DNA of 64,000 bases from assembly GCF_041595635.1 (NCBI RefSeq), contig NZ_JBFHJW010000010.1, positions 23,170 through 87,169 of the forward strand, in the 5' to 3' direction. Positions 17,649 to 27,175 of this stretch are shown one piece after another (position 1 is the stretch's first letter; every line of letters starts with the position of its first letter). The stretch is from Labilibaculum sp041595635 (GTDB lineage Bacteria > Bacteroidota > Bacteroidia > Bacteroidales > Marinifilaceae). The notes under the pieces are model-generated. The model did not search any database, was not told the DNA's origin, and saw only the letters and a program-made list of their open reading frames with translations. Both the position numbers and the translations under genes were made by a program.

Positions 17649-18584
17649 TTATTTAGCGAAAACGATGTATACGTAGCTTACATACACCGAAAGAAGTAAA
17701 AAACCTTTCCAACGATGTAATTTCCCGTTGTGAACAGGTAAAATCAGTAAAAACAAAAGGAAAGATACGCCCAACATGATCAAAAGATCAAAGGTAATAA
17801 TCGGTTGAGTGATAAATATATTTTTGATAATGGAGGTTACACCCAACACACCGCAAATATTGAATATATTGGATCCAATGATGTTACCAACCGAAATATC
17901 CATCTCTTTTTTATAAGCCGCAACAGCAGAAGTTGCCAATTCGGGCACCGAGGTTCCAAAAGCGACCAAAGTTAAGCCAACAACACGTTCACTCACCCCA
18001 AAATTGAGGGCTATATTTTTCGCACTTCCTACTAGTAAATTAGCCCCATAATACAAACCAACCGAGGCTATAACAATTAACAGGAAAGACACAAACATAG
18101 AGTATTTTGCACTTCTGAATTCTATGGCTGCCCCTCTATTTTCTGTCCTCGATTTCCAAATGGTCCACACCATAAACCCAATCAAGATAGCTACAAAAAT
18201 AATCCCTTCGTAGGTTTCTAAGTGTTGATTCAAAACAAAAAGATAAAAAAGAAGAGAAGCCCCCATCATGAAAGGCCAATCGAATATAATGGAATTACTT
18301 CGAACTGGCAGAGGCATTAGAATAGCCGTAAAACCCAAAACAAGGGCAATATTAGCAATATTTGAACCTACCACATTACCGATAGCAATATCAGGACTAC
18401 CATGTAAAGCCGCATCTAAACTCACAAAAAGTTCGGGTGCTGAAGTTCCAAAAGAAACCACAGTAACTCCCACAACTAAAGTGGATATTTTGAAATGCGA
18501 GGATAAGGCTACACCACCTTTCACAAGCAAGTCTCCGCTATACAACAAGATAACGAAACCGAGAAATAAATATAAATAGTCCAT
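17649..18584 (-). CDS. calcium/sodium antiporter (YrbG type)
   Basis: Ca2+:cation exchanger of about 311 residues with two inverted halves. Repeat 1 has VVSFGTSAPELFVSL and GNVVGSNIANIALVLG; repeat 2 has VAFGTSVPELATS and GNIIGSNIFNICGVLG. The acidic Glu in each (S/V)PEL motif coordinates the ion. About ten membrane helices are seen. The ATG at 18584 (MDYLYLFLGF) is preferred to an upstream GTG at 18605. The LolD-like gene follows after 10 bases. Confidence 0.92.
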   Translation of the reverse strand: MDYLYLFLGFVILLYSGDLLVKGGVALSSHFKISTLVVGVTVVSFGTSAPELFVSLDAALHGSPDIAIGNVVGSNIANIALVLGFTAILMPLPVRSNSIIFDWPFMMGASLLFYLFVLNQHLETYEGIIFVAILIGFMVWTIWKSRTENRGAAIEFRSAKYSMFVSFLLIVIASVGLYYGANLLVGSAKNIALNFGVSERVVGLTLVAFGTSVPELATSAVAAYKKEMDISVGNIIGSNIFNICGVLGVTSIIKNIFITQPIITFDLLIMLGVSFLLFLLILPVHNGKLHRWKGFLLLSVYVSYVYIVFAK

Positions 18585-18643
18585 TGAATAAAAAAAATTC
18601 CACACAAGCTTATGGGTGGAATGATAAAACCTGAAATACGGAA

Positions 18644-18871
18644 TTACAACTTCTTGTTTAAGTCATCCTTAAATTCCTTAATATGATCGAGAACTTCTGT
18701 TTCTTTTCTGATCTCGCTTTTAATGTCCTCCGTTGCTCTTTTAAACTCCTTCATTCCTTTGCCCAAACCTTGAGCCAACTCAGGAATTTTTTTTGATCCG
18801 AATAACAACAGAACAACCAACACCACCACAACTATTTCAGCGCCACTAATAAATAAAAGAATCTGATTCAT
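18644..18871 (-). CDS. tatA: Sec-independent translocase subunit TatA
   Basis: A 75-residue pore-forming subunit of the twin-arginine pathway. One N-terminal membrane helix (about residues 8-24) is followed by the family hinge FGSKKIPELAQGLGKGMKEF and a charged amphipathic helix. It has a short polar tail with no extra domain. tatC is not in the window. Confidence 0.95.
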   Translation of the reverse strand: MNQILLFISGAEIVVVVLVVLLLFGSKKIPELAQGLGKGMKEFKRATEDIKSEIRKETEVLDHIKEFKDDLNKKL

Positions 18872-18957
18872 TTGATTGATATTTTTAACAAAGATACCGA
18901 AGAAATTTCAAATCAAGGATATGGATTGCAATTCGATTTAAAGGAAAGCAAAAAAAA

Positions 18958-18985
18958 ATCCCTCGAACCAAACGATTCGAGGGAT
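18958..18985 (-). terminator. secDF terminator
   Basis: A 10-bp perfect stem (ATCCCTCGAA with its complement) around an 8-base loop, followed on the minus strand by a T9 run. It begins about 20 bases after the secDF stop. Confidence 0.92.
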
Positions 18986-19006
18986 GAATTTAGAATAAAA
19001 TTCTAA

Positions 19007-21985
19007 TTATTTTTTCTTTTTAGCAGCTACTTTCTGGATACGTAAGCTTGTATCGTAAGAAATTGGAGTCGCAATAAATAGAGACGAATATGTACCTACT
19101 AAAACCCCTACTAATAAGGCGAATGTAAATCCTTGAATTGAAGTTCCACCGAAAAGGAAGATAGCCAACAACACTACAAAAGTAGATAAGGAAGTACTAA
19201 AGGTACGGCGCAAAGTACTGTTTAATGCACTATCCACAACCTCAACACGATCACGTTTTGAATACAATCCAATATACTCACGAATACGGTCAAATACAAC
19301 CACGGTATCATTAATCGAATAACCTACCACCGTAAGAATCGCTGCAATAAAGGCCTGGTCAACTTCAAGTGAGAATGGCAACCATCCGTAACACAAAGAG
19401 AAAATACCCAATACAATAATTGAATCATGTGCCAAGGCAGCAATCGCACCTAAACCATATTGCCAATTCGAGAAACGAATCATGATGTAAAGGAAAATAA
19501 CCAACAATGCAAATAGGATTGACCAAACTGCTGATTGACGAATATCATCGGCAATAGTAGGACCCACTTTTTGTGACATTTTTCTGTTCACTTCAAGAAA
19601 TTGAGTTTTAGAAGCACCATTCAAATAAGGTTTTAAACCTGTGTAAAGCAAGTTTTCAATCTCATCATCAACTTCATTTCCTGATTCCTCAATTTTATAT
19701 TTTGTAGCAATTTTCACCTGAGAACTTCCACCAAATGTTTTCACTTCAGGAGCATGTCCAAATTCTGCTTCTAAAGATTTAGCAATATCTTCAACAACTA
19801 CATCCTGATCGAAAGCAACAACATATGTTCTACCTCCTGTAAAATCGATACCTTGATTCAATCCTCTAGTTGCAAGAGATCCAATACTTACAAGAAGTGC
19901 GATACTAGAAATTACATAAAATATTTTTCTTTTCTCAAGAAATTTGATCTGCGTATTTCGCAACCAAGTATCAGTAAACTTAGTGGTGAAAGTAATTTTA
20001 CGATTACGTTTCAAAGAAGCTTCAATAATCAATCGAGTAATGAAAATTGCAGCGAATAAAGAAGAAAAAATACCAATTACCAAAGTGGTAGCGAAACCTT
20101 TAATTGGACCTTCACCAAAAAGGTAAAGAATAACACCAGTTAAAAGAGTTGTGATGTTACCATCGATAATTGCAGAATAAGCATTGTTATATCCATCAGT
20201 AATAGCAAGGCTTAATCCTTTACCACCCTTCATTTCTTCCTGAATACGCTCATAAATAAGTACGTTCGCATCAACCGACATACCAATTGTTAACACAATA
20301 CCTGCGATTCCCGGTAAGGTTAACACCGCACCTAAGGAAGCCAATATTCCAAAAATAAAGAACAAGTTAGCAATCAGAGCAATGTTTGCTGTAAGACCAG
20401 CACCTTTACTATAGAAGAAGAACATGTAAACCAATACCAATACGAAAGCAATGATAAATGACCACATTCCTTTTTGAATGGATTCTTGTCCCAATGATGG
20501 TCCAACAACCTCATCAGCAATAATGTGAGCTGGAGCAGGTAATTTACCTGACTTTAATATGTTCGCAAGGTCTTTCGCCTCAGTGATCGTGAAATCACCA
20601 CTAATACTAGACTGTCCACCTTTAATTTCGCTAATTACGTTTGGTGCAGAATAAACATATCCATCCAAAACAATTGCAATAGCACGTCCTACGTTATCTT
20701 TGGTTAAGCGAGCCCACACTTTTGCTCCTTCACCACTCATACTCATTGAAACTTCGGCTTGTGCATTATTTTGATCGATTTGTTCACGAGCAGAAGTAAC
20801 AGCATCACCATCTAAGGGAGCTCTACCATCTCGACTGGTTACTTTGATAGCAAACAATTCGAATACATTACCACCTTCATCGATAGATTTAACACCCCAG
20901 AAGAATTTCAAATTACGAGGCATTACAGAATGAATCGCTGGCATTGCCAAAATTTGATTCACACGAGCAGTATCTTTAATATGAGACATACCAACCACAG
21001 CTTTTGAAGATCCTCTTTGTGTAGGATTCAATACTGAAAACAGTGGGTATTTTTTTGCAATTTCTTGTGCATTAAGATCGGCCACAGAATCGGTAGCAGC
21101 ACTCTCTTCAATTTTATCGAGCAAAGCAACATCTTCAGTTGTTTCTTCTTTGGCAGCTGCAGGAGTTTCCTCGGCAACTTCTTCGGTAGCTTCAGCAGCG
21201 ATATTGATTCCCACTAATCTTTCGTTAGCAGCATTTAAATACTGAGTAACTTCGCTAGCAGTATAAGTTTCCCAAAACTCAAGACTTGCAGTTCCTTGTA
21301 ACAATTTACGTACACGAGCGGCATCTTTAATTCCTGGAAGTTCAATAATTATACGACCTGAAACATCAGCTTTTTGAATATTTGGTTGAGCAACCCCAAA
21401 ACGGTCAATACGAGAACGTAGAATATTAAAAGTATTATCGATAGCTGCATCAGCTTCTTCTTTAATCACTTTTAATACTTCAGCATTACTGGCTCCGAAT
21501 GGAATTTTATCTTTCATCTCTAATGTACCAAAGATATCTGGAGACGATAATTGAGCATTTGGATTGATTGCTCCGAAGGCTTCCCCGAAAAGAGTCACAA
21601 AATCTTTCTGACTATCAGCTTGCATCGCTTTAGCTTTGGCTATAGCGGCAACAAAAGTTTCATCCTTGCTATCATTGGCCATGGCCTTAATAATATCAAC
21701 AACAGAAACCTCCATGGTAACATTCATACCTCCCTTAAGGTCAAGACCAAGGTTCATCTCCAATTCCTTACATTCTTTGTAAGAATAATCTTTAATCCAA
21801 AAGAAATTATAAACTCCTTCACCCCTAATAGAGTCAAGATAAGCTTGTTCCTTCTTAATATCGCCAGCTCCGTATTCCTGAGCTGTCTTTTCCACTGATT
21901 TGGTAACGTAAGTAAATGTTAATTGATACAAACTCACCAACGCAAAGACAATAGCGAGTAGACGAATCGCTCCTTTATTTCGCAT
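19007..21985 (-). CDS. secDF: protein translocase subunit SecDF (fused)
   Basis: Proton-driven accessory of the Sec translocon, a 992-residue fusion of SecD and SecF as usual in Bacteroidota. The SecD part has the first periplasmic motif LGLDLKGGMNV, the P1 domain, an unusual Glu/Ala-rich insert around residues 275-315, and the membrane motif GMSVDANVLIYERIQEEM with its conserved Asp. The SecF part begins after a short linker, with GIDFTGGRTYVV and VGYSINDTVVVFDRIRE. Twelve membrane segments are expected. It is monocistronic: a TATATTTG box lies upstream and a strong terminator downstream. Confidence 0.97.
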   Translation of the reverse strand: MRNKGAIRLLAIVFALVSLYQLTFTYVTKSVEKTAQEYGAGDIKKEQAYLDSIRGEGVYNFFWIKDYSYKECKELEMNLGLDLKGGMNVTMEVSVVDIIKAMANDSKDETFVAAIAKAKAMQADSQKDFVTLFGEAFGAINPNAQLSSPDIFGTLEMKDKIPFGASNAEVLKVIKEEADAAIDNTFNILRSRIDRFGVAQPNIQKADVSGRIIIELPGIKDAARVRKLLQGTASLEFWETYTASEVTQYLNAANERLVGINIAAEATEEVAEETPAAAKEETTEDVALLDKIEESAATDSVADLNAQEIAKKYPLFSVLNPTQRGSSKAVVGMSHIKDTARVNQILAMPAIHSVMPRNLKFFWGVKSIDEGGNVFELFAIKVTSRDGRAPLDGDAVTSAREQIDQNNAQAEVSMSMSGEGAKVWARLTKDNVGRAIAIVLDGYVYSAPNVISEIKGGQSSISGDFTITEAKDLANILKSGKLPAPAHIIADEVVGPSLGQESIQKGMWSFIIAFVLVLVYMFFFYSKGAGLTANIALIANLFFIFGILASLGAVLTLPGIAGIVLTIGMSVDANVLIYERIQEEMKGGKGLSLAITDGYNNAYSAIIDGNITTLLTGVILYLFGEGPIKGFATTLVIGIFSSLFAAIFITRLIIEASLKRNRKITFTTKFTDTWLRNTQIKFLEKRKIFYVISSIALLVSIGSLATRGLNQGIDFTGGRTYVVAFDQDVVVEDIAKSLEAEFGHAPEVKTFGGSSQVKIATKYKIEESGNEVDDEIENLLYTGLKPYLNGASKTQFLEVNRKMSQKVGPTIADDIRQSAVWSILFALLVIFLYIMIRFSNWQYGLGAIAALAHDSIIVLGIFSLCYGWLPFSLEVDQAFIAAILTVVGYSINDTVVVFDRIREYIGLYSKRDRVEVVDSALNSTLRRTFSTSLSTFVVLLAIFLFGGTSIQGFTFALLVGVLVGTYSSLFIATPISYDTSLRIQKVAAKKKK

Positions 21986-22049
21986 GTGTTTAGGTTTATT
22001 TAATTCTTAAATTATGTGGTATTTTATATTTCTAACCGCAAATAACGCA

Positions 22050-22057
22050 CAAATATA
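22050..22057 (-). promoter_or_regulatory. secDF promoter -7 box
   Basis: Exact TATATTTG on the minus strand, 64 bases upstream of the secDF ATG. The -33 element is not clear; TTTG occurs only 11 bases upstream. Confidence 0.5.
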
Positions 22058-22136
22058 TTAAATTTTTTCAAATTCCTTTGTTCAATAATCTCAAGCATTT
22101 TATGCGTTTTTCCTTGCCTTCCTCAATCCGTAGGGT

Positions 22137-22565
22137 TCAAAGAATTTCCAATTGTAAAATTTCACTCTTATAATTGATAATTGCCTGGTGCTTTACCAAA
22201 AAATCGCTCCCTAGTAATCCGCAAATTTCCCTTTGACAATGCTCCTTGTACATTTCATTGATGCCTGACAGATCAATTAGGGCACAATGAAAATCGCGAA
22301 GTTGAAGACCACCTAATTGGAATGAATCTATCTTAACCATTTCGGTATTTAAACTGCCTTCTCCCAAGCCTCGCGATTGCATTTCGCTGGTTTGTTCCCC
22401 TAATAATTCGTAAGCCGGCACAAAATTACGATCCAATACGGTTTTTGAAGCTCCAGTGTCAATAACCAAATCGCCAAAATGACTCTGGTTAACTTTACAA
22501 CTTACCAAAAGATGATAACTTTCGTTTTCGAGTTCAATAATCTCAATAGGAATTTCTATTTTCAT
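22137..22565 (-). CDS. retropepsin-like aspartyl protease domain protein
   Basis: A 142-residue single-domain protein of the clan AA aspartic protease fold. The catalytic loop is LVIDTGASKTVLD, with the active Asp in DTGAS, and the family's second signature is CGLLGSDFLVKHQAIINY. Such proteins act as dimers, as retroviral proteases do. No signal peptide is present, so it is likely cytoplasmic. The substrate is unknown. It sits alone between secDF and the mdh terminator. Confidence 0.87.
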   Translation of the reverse strand: MKIEIPIEIIELENESYHLLVSCKVNQSHFGDLVIDTGASKTVLDRNFVPAYELLGEQTSEMQSRGLGEGSLNTEMVKIDSFQLGGLQLRDFHCALIDLSGINEMYKEHCQREICGLLGSDFLVKHQAIINYKSEILQLEIL

Positions 22566-22727
22566 AGGCTTAAGGGAACAAAGGATAGCAAAGGTATCAA
22601 AAGAAGACTTATTTGTAGCATGAAAAGGTACAAAAGCCTAAAAATGTGAACAAAATATCAATCTCAAGCTATGATAAAAACATAAATCAGCCAATTTTTC
22701 TATCTGAATAAAAATATTGCACAAAAA

Positions 22728-22754
22728 AAGGTTGACTCCCAGGGAGACAACCTT
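22728..22754 (-). terminator. mdh terminator
   Basis: Hairpin AAGGTTG...CAACCTT with inner CTCC/GGAG pairing, followed on the minus strand by a T run (TTTTTTTG). It lies about 30 bases after the mdh stop. Confidence 0.9.
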
Positions 22755-22785
22755 ATTCTTTTGATCAATGAAAATATAGTAATTA

Positions 22786-23721
22786 CTAGAAGATCTTCAT
22801 TCCATCCAATACTTCCATTACCGATTTTACTGCTTCGGCTGATCCTTTCATCAATTCCATTTCAGCATCATTCAGTTTTACTTCGATCACTTTTTCGATA
22901 CCATTTTTACCCAAAACAACAGGTACTCCTAAGAAAATATCTTTCATTCCGTATTCTCCGTTCAATAGAGCACATACTGGGAAAATTCTTTTTTGATCGC
23001 GAACAATTGCCTCAACCATTTGAGCAGCAGCAGCACCTGGAGCATACCAAGCTGAAGTTCCCATCAAGTTAACCAATTCGCCACCACCAAATTTAGTTCT
23101 TTCGATAATTGCGTTTAGTTTTTCTTCTTCGATTAAATCGGTTACAGGAATACCAGCAACAGTAGTGTAACGAGGAAGTGGAACCATTGTATCTCCGTGT
23201 CCACCCATTAATAGAGCCTGAATATCTTTAGGAGAAACATTTAATTCTTCAGCAAGAAAAGCACGGTAACGAGCAGTATCCAATACACCAGCCATACCAA
23301 ACACTTTATTCGATGCTTTTTTAGCAGTTAAATAAGCAGCATAGGTCATCACATCTAAAGGATTAGATACAATGATGATGATTGCTTCTGGTGAATGAGC
23401 AATTACATTTTCAGTAACCATTTTAACAATACCAGCATTGGTTGCAATTAAATCATCGCGACTCATACCTGGCTTACGAGGAAGACCTGATGTGATCACA
23501 ACAACCTCTGATCCTGCAGTAGCAGCATAATCATTAGTCACCCCTTTTACTCTTGTATCGTAATAATTAATTGGAGCAGTTTGCCACATATCCAAGGCTT
23601 TTCCCTCAGACAAACCTTCCTTAATATCAACGATAACTAATTCGTTTGCTAATTCTTTTTGAGCAATAACATTTGCACAAGTGGCTCCTACGTTTCCGGC
23701 ACCTATTACACTAATTTTCAT
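22786..23721 (-). CDS. mdh: malate dehydrogenase (LDH-like type)
   Basis: NAD-dependent malate/oxaloacetate interconversion in the TCA cycle. A 311-residue LDH-like MDH. The Rossmann start is KISVIGAGNVGATCANVIA with an acidic VDI strand end (NAD preference). The mobile loop has GLPRKPGMSRDDL with the substrate-binding Arg pair, then VSNPLDVMTY, and the catalytic His in LLMGGHGDTMVPL. The ends are complete. It is monocistronic, with a TATATTTG box upstream and a terminator downstream. Confidence 0.97.
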   Translation of the reverse strand: MKISVIGAGNVGATCANVIAQKELANELVIVDIKEGLSEGKALDMWQTAPINYYDTRVKGVTNDYAATAGSEVVVITSGLPRKPGMSRDDLIATNAGIVKMVTENVIAHSPEAIIIIVSNPLDVMTYAAYLTAKKASNKVFGMAGVLDTARYRAFLAEELNVSPKDIQALLMGGHGDTMVPLPRYTTVAGIPVTDLIEEEKLNAIIERTKFGGGELVNLMGTSAWYAPGAAAAQMVEAIVRDQKRIFPVCALLNGEYGMKDIFLGVPVVLGKNGIEKVIEVKLNDAEMELMKGSAEAVKSVMEVLDGMKIF

Positions 23722-23788
23722 AAGGCTTTAATCTTTGATTATATCTATTTATATTCGTTTCAATGTAGAATTTTTTCTTTATTGCAAG

Positions 23789-23796
23789 CAAATATA
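23789..23796 (-). promoter_or_regulatory. mdh promoter -7 box
   Basis: Exact TATATTTG on the minus strand, 67 bases before the mdh ATG, with no good TTTG at -33. Confidence 0.5.
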
Positions 23797-24100
23797 TGCA
23801 CAATGACAGAAAATAGTACAGAAAAAGACCTGCTATTCAACAGGATCATCTAAATATATAAAATTTAAAATACAACAATATTATTTATGTCCTTTTACCA
23901 ATTTATAATTGGGTATAAACACCCATGCAAGCCTTTTGATCAGAAAAAAGAAAATAGATCTAATTGTCGGAAGATGGATGTAAACTAAAAAAGCGAAAAT
24001 CGATTTTCCCTAATAATTCAGAGAGAATATTTTTTTTAAAGAATCGATCCAAAGAGAATACTAATAGAACCAATTCCATATATTTTTCTACTATAAAAAA
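23797..24100. other. gene-free region between glmM and mdh
   Basis: AT-rich. It contains a short palindromic stretch at 23897-23914 (ACCAATT...AATTGGGT) upstream of the mdh promoter that could be an operator. The open frame at 23964-24194 is Lys/Asn/Phe-rich and runs into glmM antisense, so it was not called. Confidence 0.3.
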
Positions 24101-24124
24101 GCGCAAAAAATTTCTTTCTTGCGC
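24101..24124 (-). terminator. glmM terminator
   Basis: GCGCAA/TTGCGC stem with a 12-base loop, then a T6 run on the minus strand, 10 bases after the glmM stop. Confidence 0.75.
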
Positions 24125-24134
24125 TCTTCTCTTT

Positions 24135-25523
24135 TTATTTGATCAGTTCTTTTATCTCCAAAATAATTTTCTCGGCCAATTGATTGGCTGTTAATTCATT
24201 TTTGCTTTCTGAATAAATTCGAATAATTGGTTCAGTATTCGACTTCCGCAGATGAACCCATTCAGCAGCAAAATCAATTTTCACACCATCAATATCGTTC
24301 ACTTTCTCATGCTTGTATTTTTCCTTCATCGCCACTAAAATTGCATCAACATCAATTTCAGGAGTCAATTGAATTTTATTTTTAGAGATAAAGTAGTTGG
24401 GGTAAGAAGCTCTTAATTCTGAAGCTTTTTTGTTTGTTTTCGCCAAGTGAGTTAAAATCAGCGCCACGCCAACCAAAGCATCTCTTCCGTAATGACTCTC
24501 AGGATAGATGATACCGCCATTGCCCTCACCACCAATAATAGCCTTATTTTCTTTCATTTTGGTTACTACATTCACCTCACCAACCGCCGAAGCCTCATAA
24601 TTTCCACCATGTTTTTCGGTAACATCGCGTAAAGCACGAGTTGAAGACAGGTTAGAAACCGTATTTCCTGGTGTATTTGCCAACACATAATCGGCACAAG
24701 CCACTAGGGTATATTCCTCTCCAAACATGCTTCCATCTTCATTCACGATGGCCAAACGATCTACGTCGGGATCAACCACAAATCCGATATCCGCTTTTCC
24801 TTTTTTCAGGATCGATGCTATTTCGGTTAAATGCTCAGGAAGAGGTTCTGGATTGTGTGGAAACTGGCCATTAGGCTCACAATACAATTCCACAACATTT
24901 TGAACACCCAGTGCCTTTAGTAATTGAGGAATTACGATTCCTCCGACCGAATTTACTGCATCGATAGCCACAGTAAGATTGGCTTTTTTAATGGCTTCAA
25001 CATCCACTAGTGAAAGTGCCAAAACATGATCGATATGTTTTTGCGTGTAATCGTCAACATGAGTCAATTGGCCTAAATCATCAACCTCGGCAAACTGGAA
25101 ATCTTCCTGATCGGCAATAAAAAGAACAATTTTTCCTTCCTCATCATTCAAAAACTCCCCTTTTTCATTCAATAATTTTAAGGCATTCCATTGCTTGGGA
25201 TTATGACTGGCAGTTAAAATAATACCACCTTGAGCATTTTCGCCTGTTACCGCAATTTCGGTAGTTGGAGTTGTTGCCAAACCGATTTCCACAACATCAA
25301 TTCCTAACCCCATAAGAGTTCCTACAACAAGCTTATCAACCATTTCGCCAGATATTCTTGCATCGCGACCCACAACAACTTTCAATTTTTGGTCCTTGTT
25401 TCGACGCAATAGCCAAGTACCAAATGCTGCTGAAAACTTCACAAGATCGAGAGGACTTAATCCATCTCCTACCTGACCGCCAATCGTTCCTCTAATTCCG
25501 GAAATTGATTTAATTAGTGCCAT
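24135..25523 (-). CDS. glmM: phosphoglucosamine mutase
   Basis: Interconverts glucosamine-6-P and glucosamine-1-P for UDP-GlcNAc and cell-wall synthesis. 462 residues of the alpha-D-phosphohexomutase superfamily. The N-terminus SISGIRGTIGG is typical. The phosphoserine loop is TASHNP near residue 103, the Mg2+ loop is DPDVDR, the sugar-binding loop is GEGNGG and the C-terminal phosphate loop is RKSNTEPIIRIY. The conserved RGT.G opening favours GlmM, though phosphomannomutase/phosphoglucomutase relatives share these motifs. Confidence 0.9.
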   Translation of the reverse strand: MALIKSISGIRGTIGGQVGDGLSPLDLVKFSAAFGTWLLRRNKDQKLKVVVGRDARISGEMVDKLVVGTLMGLGIDVVEIGLATTPTTEIAVTGENAQGGIILTASHNPKQWNALKLLNEKGEFLNDEEGKIVLFIADQEDFQFAEVDDLGQLTHVDDYTQKHIDHVLALSLVDVEAIKKANLTVAIDAVNSVGGIVIPQLLKALGVQNVVELYCEPNGQFPHNPEPLPEHLTEIASILKKGKADIGFVVDPDVDRLAIVNEDGSMFGEEYTLVACADYVLANTPGNTVSNLSSTRALRDVTEKHGGNYEASAVGEVNVVTKMKENKAIIGGEGNGGIIYPESHYGRDALVGVALILTHLAKTNKKASELRASYPNYFISKNKIQLTPEIDVDAILVAMKEKYKHEKVNDIDGVKIDFAAEWVHLRKSNTEPIIRIYSESKNELTANQLAEKIILEIKELIK

Positions 25524-25689
25524 TATACCTTTCGTATTTTAGTGTAAATCTATTCTTTAAGTAAGTTGAACACGCAATCGGTTCAACATTTCAATGACAA
25601 ATTTATCATTTTGATAAAGAGTAAAAAAGTAAAATTCAAATTGATTCATTTTTTTACTTAGCGGAAATAATATATTCTTTGATTATTAG

Positions 25690-25697
25690 TACCTTTG
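25690..25697 (+). promoter_or_regulatory. promoter -7 box of the pseudouridine synthase gene
   Basis: TACCTTTG fits TAnnTTTG and lies 31 bases before the chosen ATG (25729). It supports that start over the TTG at 25711, which would lie too close to the transcription start. Confidence 0.55.
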
Positions 25698-25728
25698 CAG
25701 GTTCAGAACATTGATCATTTACTCAGAA

Positions 25729-27099
25729 ATGGAAGAAAAGAAATACGGAAAAGAACGAAGAGAAAAATCTTCTTTTGGATCAAAAAAAGAAAACGATAGA
25801 AAACCTGCTAATTCAAATCCTAGATTCAAAAAGGAGAATGGATCACGCAATAATGAAGGACGATCGGAAAATCCTCGACAAAGGAGAAGTGATTCCGAAA
25901 AACCTTTCCACAGAGATCATTCCAAATCATCTTCATCGAAATCTTTTGATGACAGAAATTCGGAAAGAGGATCTGAACGAAGAAAATCGAGATTCAAAGA
26001 ATCAGATCGTAAATCAGGAAGAGATTCTGAATCGCGCTATACAAAAAGAGATGATCGATCGGAAAATTCGGATCGCCAAAGAGGTGATTCTAGATCAAGG
26101 TCTCCTAGGAGATTTGACGACAACAGAACGGAACGTGATTCGGACAGAAGAAGACACAGATCTGATCAGTCAAGCTATCGATTAGGAAGAGATTCTGCCT
26201 CTTCAAACAGAGGAGATGAAAGATCAGAATTTAAAGAAAAAAGACGATTCTCAGATGATGCGGATGAAAATCAGGATTCCTCTAAAAGATTTGATCGTTT
26301 TGAAAATAAACCCAATAAAGAAACGCTTCAAAAAAAGCATTACAGCAAGAAAAAACAATTGGCGTACGCAAAACTTACAGGACCCGAAGATGGCATGCTG
26401 CGCTTGAACAAATACATTTCAAATACTGGTGCCTGCTCGCGAAGAGAAGCTGACAAACGTATTGCCGACGGCCGAATTACAGTAAATGGCGAAATTGTAA
26501 AAGAAGTTGGAACAAAGGTAAATGTGAAGGACACCGTTTGCATGGACGGAAAACAGCTTCAAGCAGAGGCTAAAGTATATTTGGTTTTGAACAAACCTAA
26601 GGATTTCGTAACAACTCTTGACGATCCACTAGGAAGAAAAACAGTTCTCGACCTCATCAAAAATGCCTGTTCCGAAAGAGTTTATCCGGTTGGGCGATTA
26701 GATCGCATGACTACAGGTGTATTGCTTTTTACCAACGATGGTGATCTTACAAAACGTTTAACTCATCCAAGTTATAATAAGAAAAAGATTTACCACGCAT
26801 TTTTGAATCGCCCTATCTCACAAGAAGAATTAGATCAGGTTAGTACTGGTTTAGAATTGGAAGATGGTGAAATTAAAGCAGATGCAATCAGCTTTGCTGA
26901 TGCGAATGATAAAACTCAGGTAGGTATTGAAATACATTCGGGTAAAAATAGAATTGTACGCCGTATTTTTGAACACTTGGGTTATGAAGTTGAAAAACTA
27001 GATCGCGTGTTCTTTGCTGGAATTACCAAGAAAAATATTCCTCGCGGAAAATGGAGATTCCTAAGCGAAAAAGAAGTTCAAATGTTGAAGATTTATTAA
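25729..27099 (+). CDS. 23S rRNA pseudouridine synthase (RsuA/RluB family) with Arg/Ser-rich extension
   Basis: Isomerises uridine to pseudouridine in rRNA. The catalytic part is conventional: an S4 domain (LRLNKYISNTGACSRREADK), then the RsuA/RluB core with the catalytic Asp in PVGRLDRMTTGVLLFTNDG and the ending GKNRIVRRIFEHLGYEV. The first 210 or so residues are a low-complexity, highly charged tail of Arg, Ser, Asp, Glu and Lys (many RS, RD and SE pairs), certainly disordered. The tail probably binds RNA or ribosomal precursors; similar tails are common in Bacteroidota RsuA relatives. The ATG at 25729 was chosen over the TTG at 25711. A bidirectional terminator follows. Confidence 0.92.
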   Translation: MEEKKYGKERREKSSFGSKKENDRKPANSNPRFKKENGSRNNEGRSENPRQRRSDSEKPFHRDHSKSSSSKSFDDRNSERGSERRKSRFKESDRKSGRDSESRYTKRDDRSENSDRQRGDSRSRSPRRFDDNRTERDSDRRRHRSDQSSYRLGRDSASSNRGDERSEFKEKRRFSDDADENQDSSKRFDRFENKPNKETLQKKHYSKKKQLAYAKLTGPEDGMLRLNKYISNTGACSRREADKRIADGRITVNGEIVKEVGTKVNVKDTVCMDGKQLQAEAKVYLVLNKPKDFVTTLDDPLGRKTVLDLIKNACSERVYPVGRLDRMTTGVLLFTNDGDLTKRLTHPSYNKKKIYHAFLNRPISQEELDQVSTGLELEDGEIKADAISFADANDKTQVGIEIHSGKNRIVRRIFEHLGYEVEKLDRVFFAGITKKNIPRGKWRFLSEKEVQMLKIY

Positions 27100-27124
27100 T
27101 TCTGAAAATATTATTCCTAAGCAT

Positions 27125-27158
27125 AAAAAATCCCGGTTGAAGCCGGGATTTTTTTATT
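27125..27158. terminator. bidirectional terminator, pseudouridine synthase / ribH
   Basis: Stem AATCCCGG/CCGGGATT with loop TTGAAG, flanked by an A run on one side and a T run on the other, between two converging transcripts. Confidence 0.92.
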
Positions 27159-27175
27159 TTATAATATGTACTTGC

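Noticed and set aside
23964..24194. 76-codon Lys/Asn/Phe-rich frame
   Set aside because: Runs through the glmM terminator and antisense into glmM; composition matches AT-rich noncoding DNA.
25711..25728. TTG as start of the pseudouridine synthase
   Set aside because: Only about 13 bases from the promoter box and less favourable than the ATG at 25729.
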